In this document: positions 6,291-6,378 of the stretch, piece after piece
How the letters are laid out: the number at the start of each line of letters is the position of its first letter
Position numbering within the stretch: position 1 is the first letter of the stretch
NCBI GenBank assembly: GCA_023443925.1
Contig: JAEZSL010000115.1
Span: 1 to 6,378, forward strand
Source: Bacillota bacterium
GTDB taxonomy: Bacteria > Bacillota_A > Clostridia > Lachnospirales > Lachnospiraceae
Direction of reading: 5' to 3'
DNA length: 6,378 bases
Notes under the pieces: model-generated
Seen by the model: the letters and a program-made list of their open reading frames with translations, nothing else
What the model was told of the DNA's origin: nothing
Database searches by the model: none
Made by a program: the position numbers and the translations under genes

Positions 6291-6305
6291 GTTCAAGCAG
6301 TGTTC

Positions 6306-6378
6306 GGAGAGGTGTCCGAGTGGTTTAAGGAGCCGGTCTTGAAAACCGGTGATTCCGAAAGGGACCGTGGGTTCGAAT
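6306..6378 (+). tRNA. tRNA-Ser(UGA), 3'-truncated by the window
   Basis: The acceptor strand is GGAGAGG (6306-6312). The D arm TCC/GGA starts at 6315, and the anticodon stem CCGGT/ACCGG encloses loop CTTGAAA with anticodon TGA at 6340-6342. The long variable arm with stem TTCC-GAAA-GGGA marks a class II tRNA, as serine tRNAs are. The T arm begins CGTGG-GTTCGAAT and the window ends inside it, so the 3' acceptor strand and any encoded CCA are not visible. It reads UCN serine codons. A36-A37-A38 is the signature for MiaA isopentenylation of A37; it lacks U36 and so is not a t6A substrate of TsaD. Confidence 0.95.

Overview
The window looks like chromosomal core DNA of a low-GC Firmicute, most likely a clostridium of the Lachnospiraceae type. 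This is an inference from three things: A/T-rich intergenic DNA around moderately AT-rich genes, strong AAGGAG-like ribosome binding sites, and protein sequences that resemble that group. I see no transposase, integrase, phage gene, CRISPR array or toxin-antitoxin pair.

Layout. Positions 1-696 (+) hold the C-terminal three quarters of a ribonuclease Z-like metallo-beta-lactamase protein, cut by the window edge. Positions 697-987 contain no convincing gene, but end in a perfect 20-bp hairpin with A and T tracts that can terminate transcription from both sides. Positions 988-3294 (-) encode a complete cytoplasmic family 3 glycoside hydrolase (BglB-type beta-glucosidase) that converges on the RNase Z gene. 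Positions 3295-4190 are an unusually long, roughly 0.9-kb, AT-rich intergenic region between two divergent genes. It carries a candidate promoter and operator-like repeats for the glucosidase on one side. On the other side is a structured leader with a strong hairpin and a weak resemblance to part of a cyclic-di-GMP-I riboswitch ahead of tsaD. Positions 4191-5342 (+) encode TsaD, with an unusual N-terminal extension. Positions 5392-6168 (+) encode IspD, with an internal insertion, probably in the same operon. The window ends with phased A-tracts, a near-consensus sigma-A promoter and a tRNA-Ser(UGA) truncated in its T loop.

How they fit together. Three of the genes touch tRNA biology: RNase Z (tRNA 3' processing), TsaD (t6A37 modification) and the tRNA gene itself. 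IspD supplies the isoprenoid precursor from which, among many products, the i6A37 modification is made. The tRNA-Ser here has the A36-A37-A38 signature expected for i6A and not the U36 needed for t6A, so it is not a TsaD substrate; the adjacency is probably coincidental. The glucosidase is an independent unit for intracellular breakdown of beta-glucosides or cello-oligosaccharides.

I found no clear evidence of a new multi-gene system. The items most worth a second look are the long intergenic region (inverted repeats, hairpins, riboswitch-like segment) and the lineage-specific extensions of TsaD and IspD.
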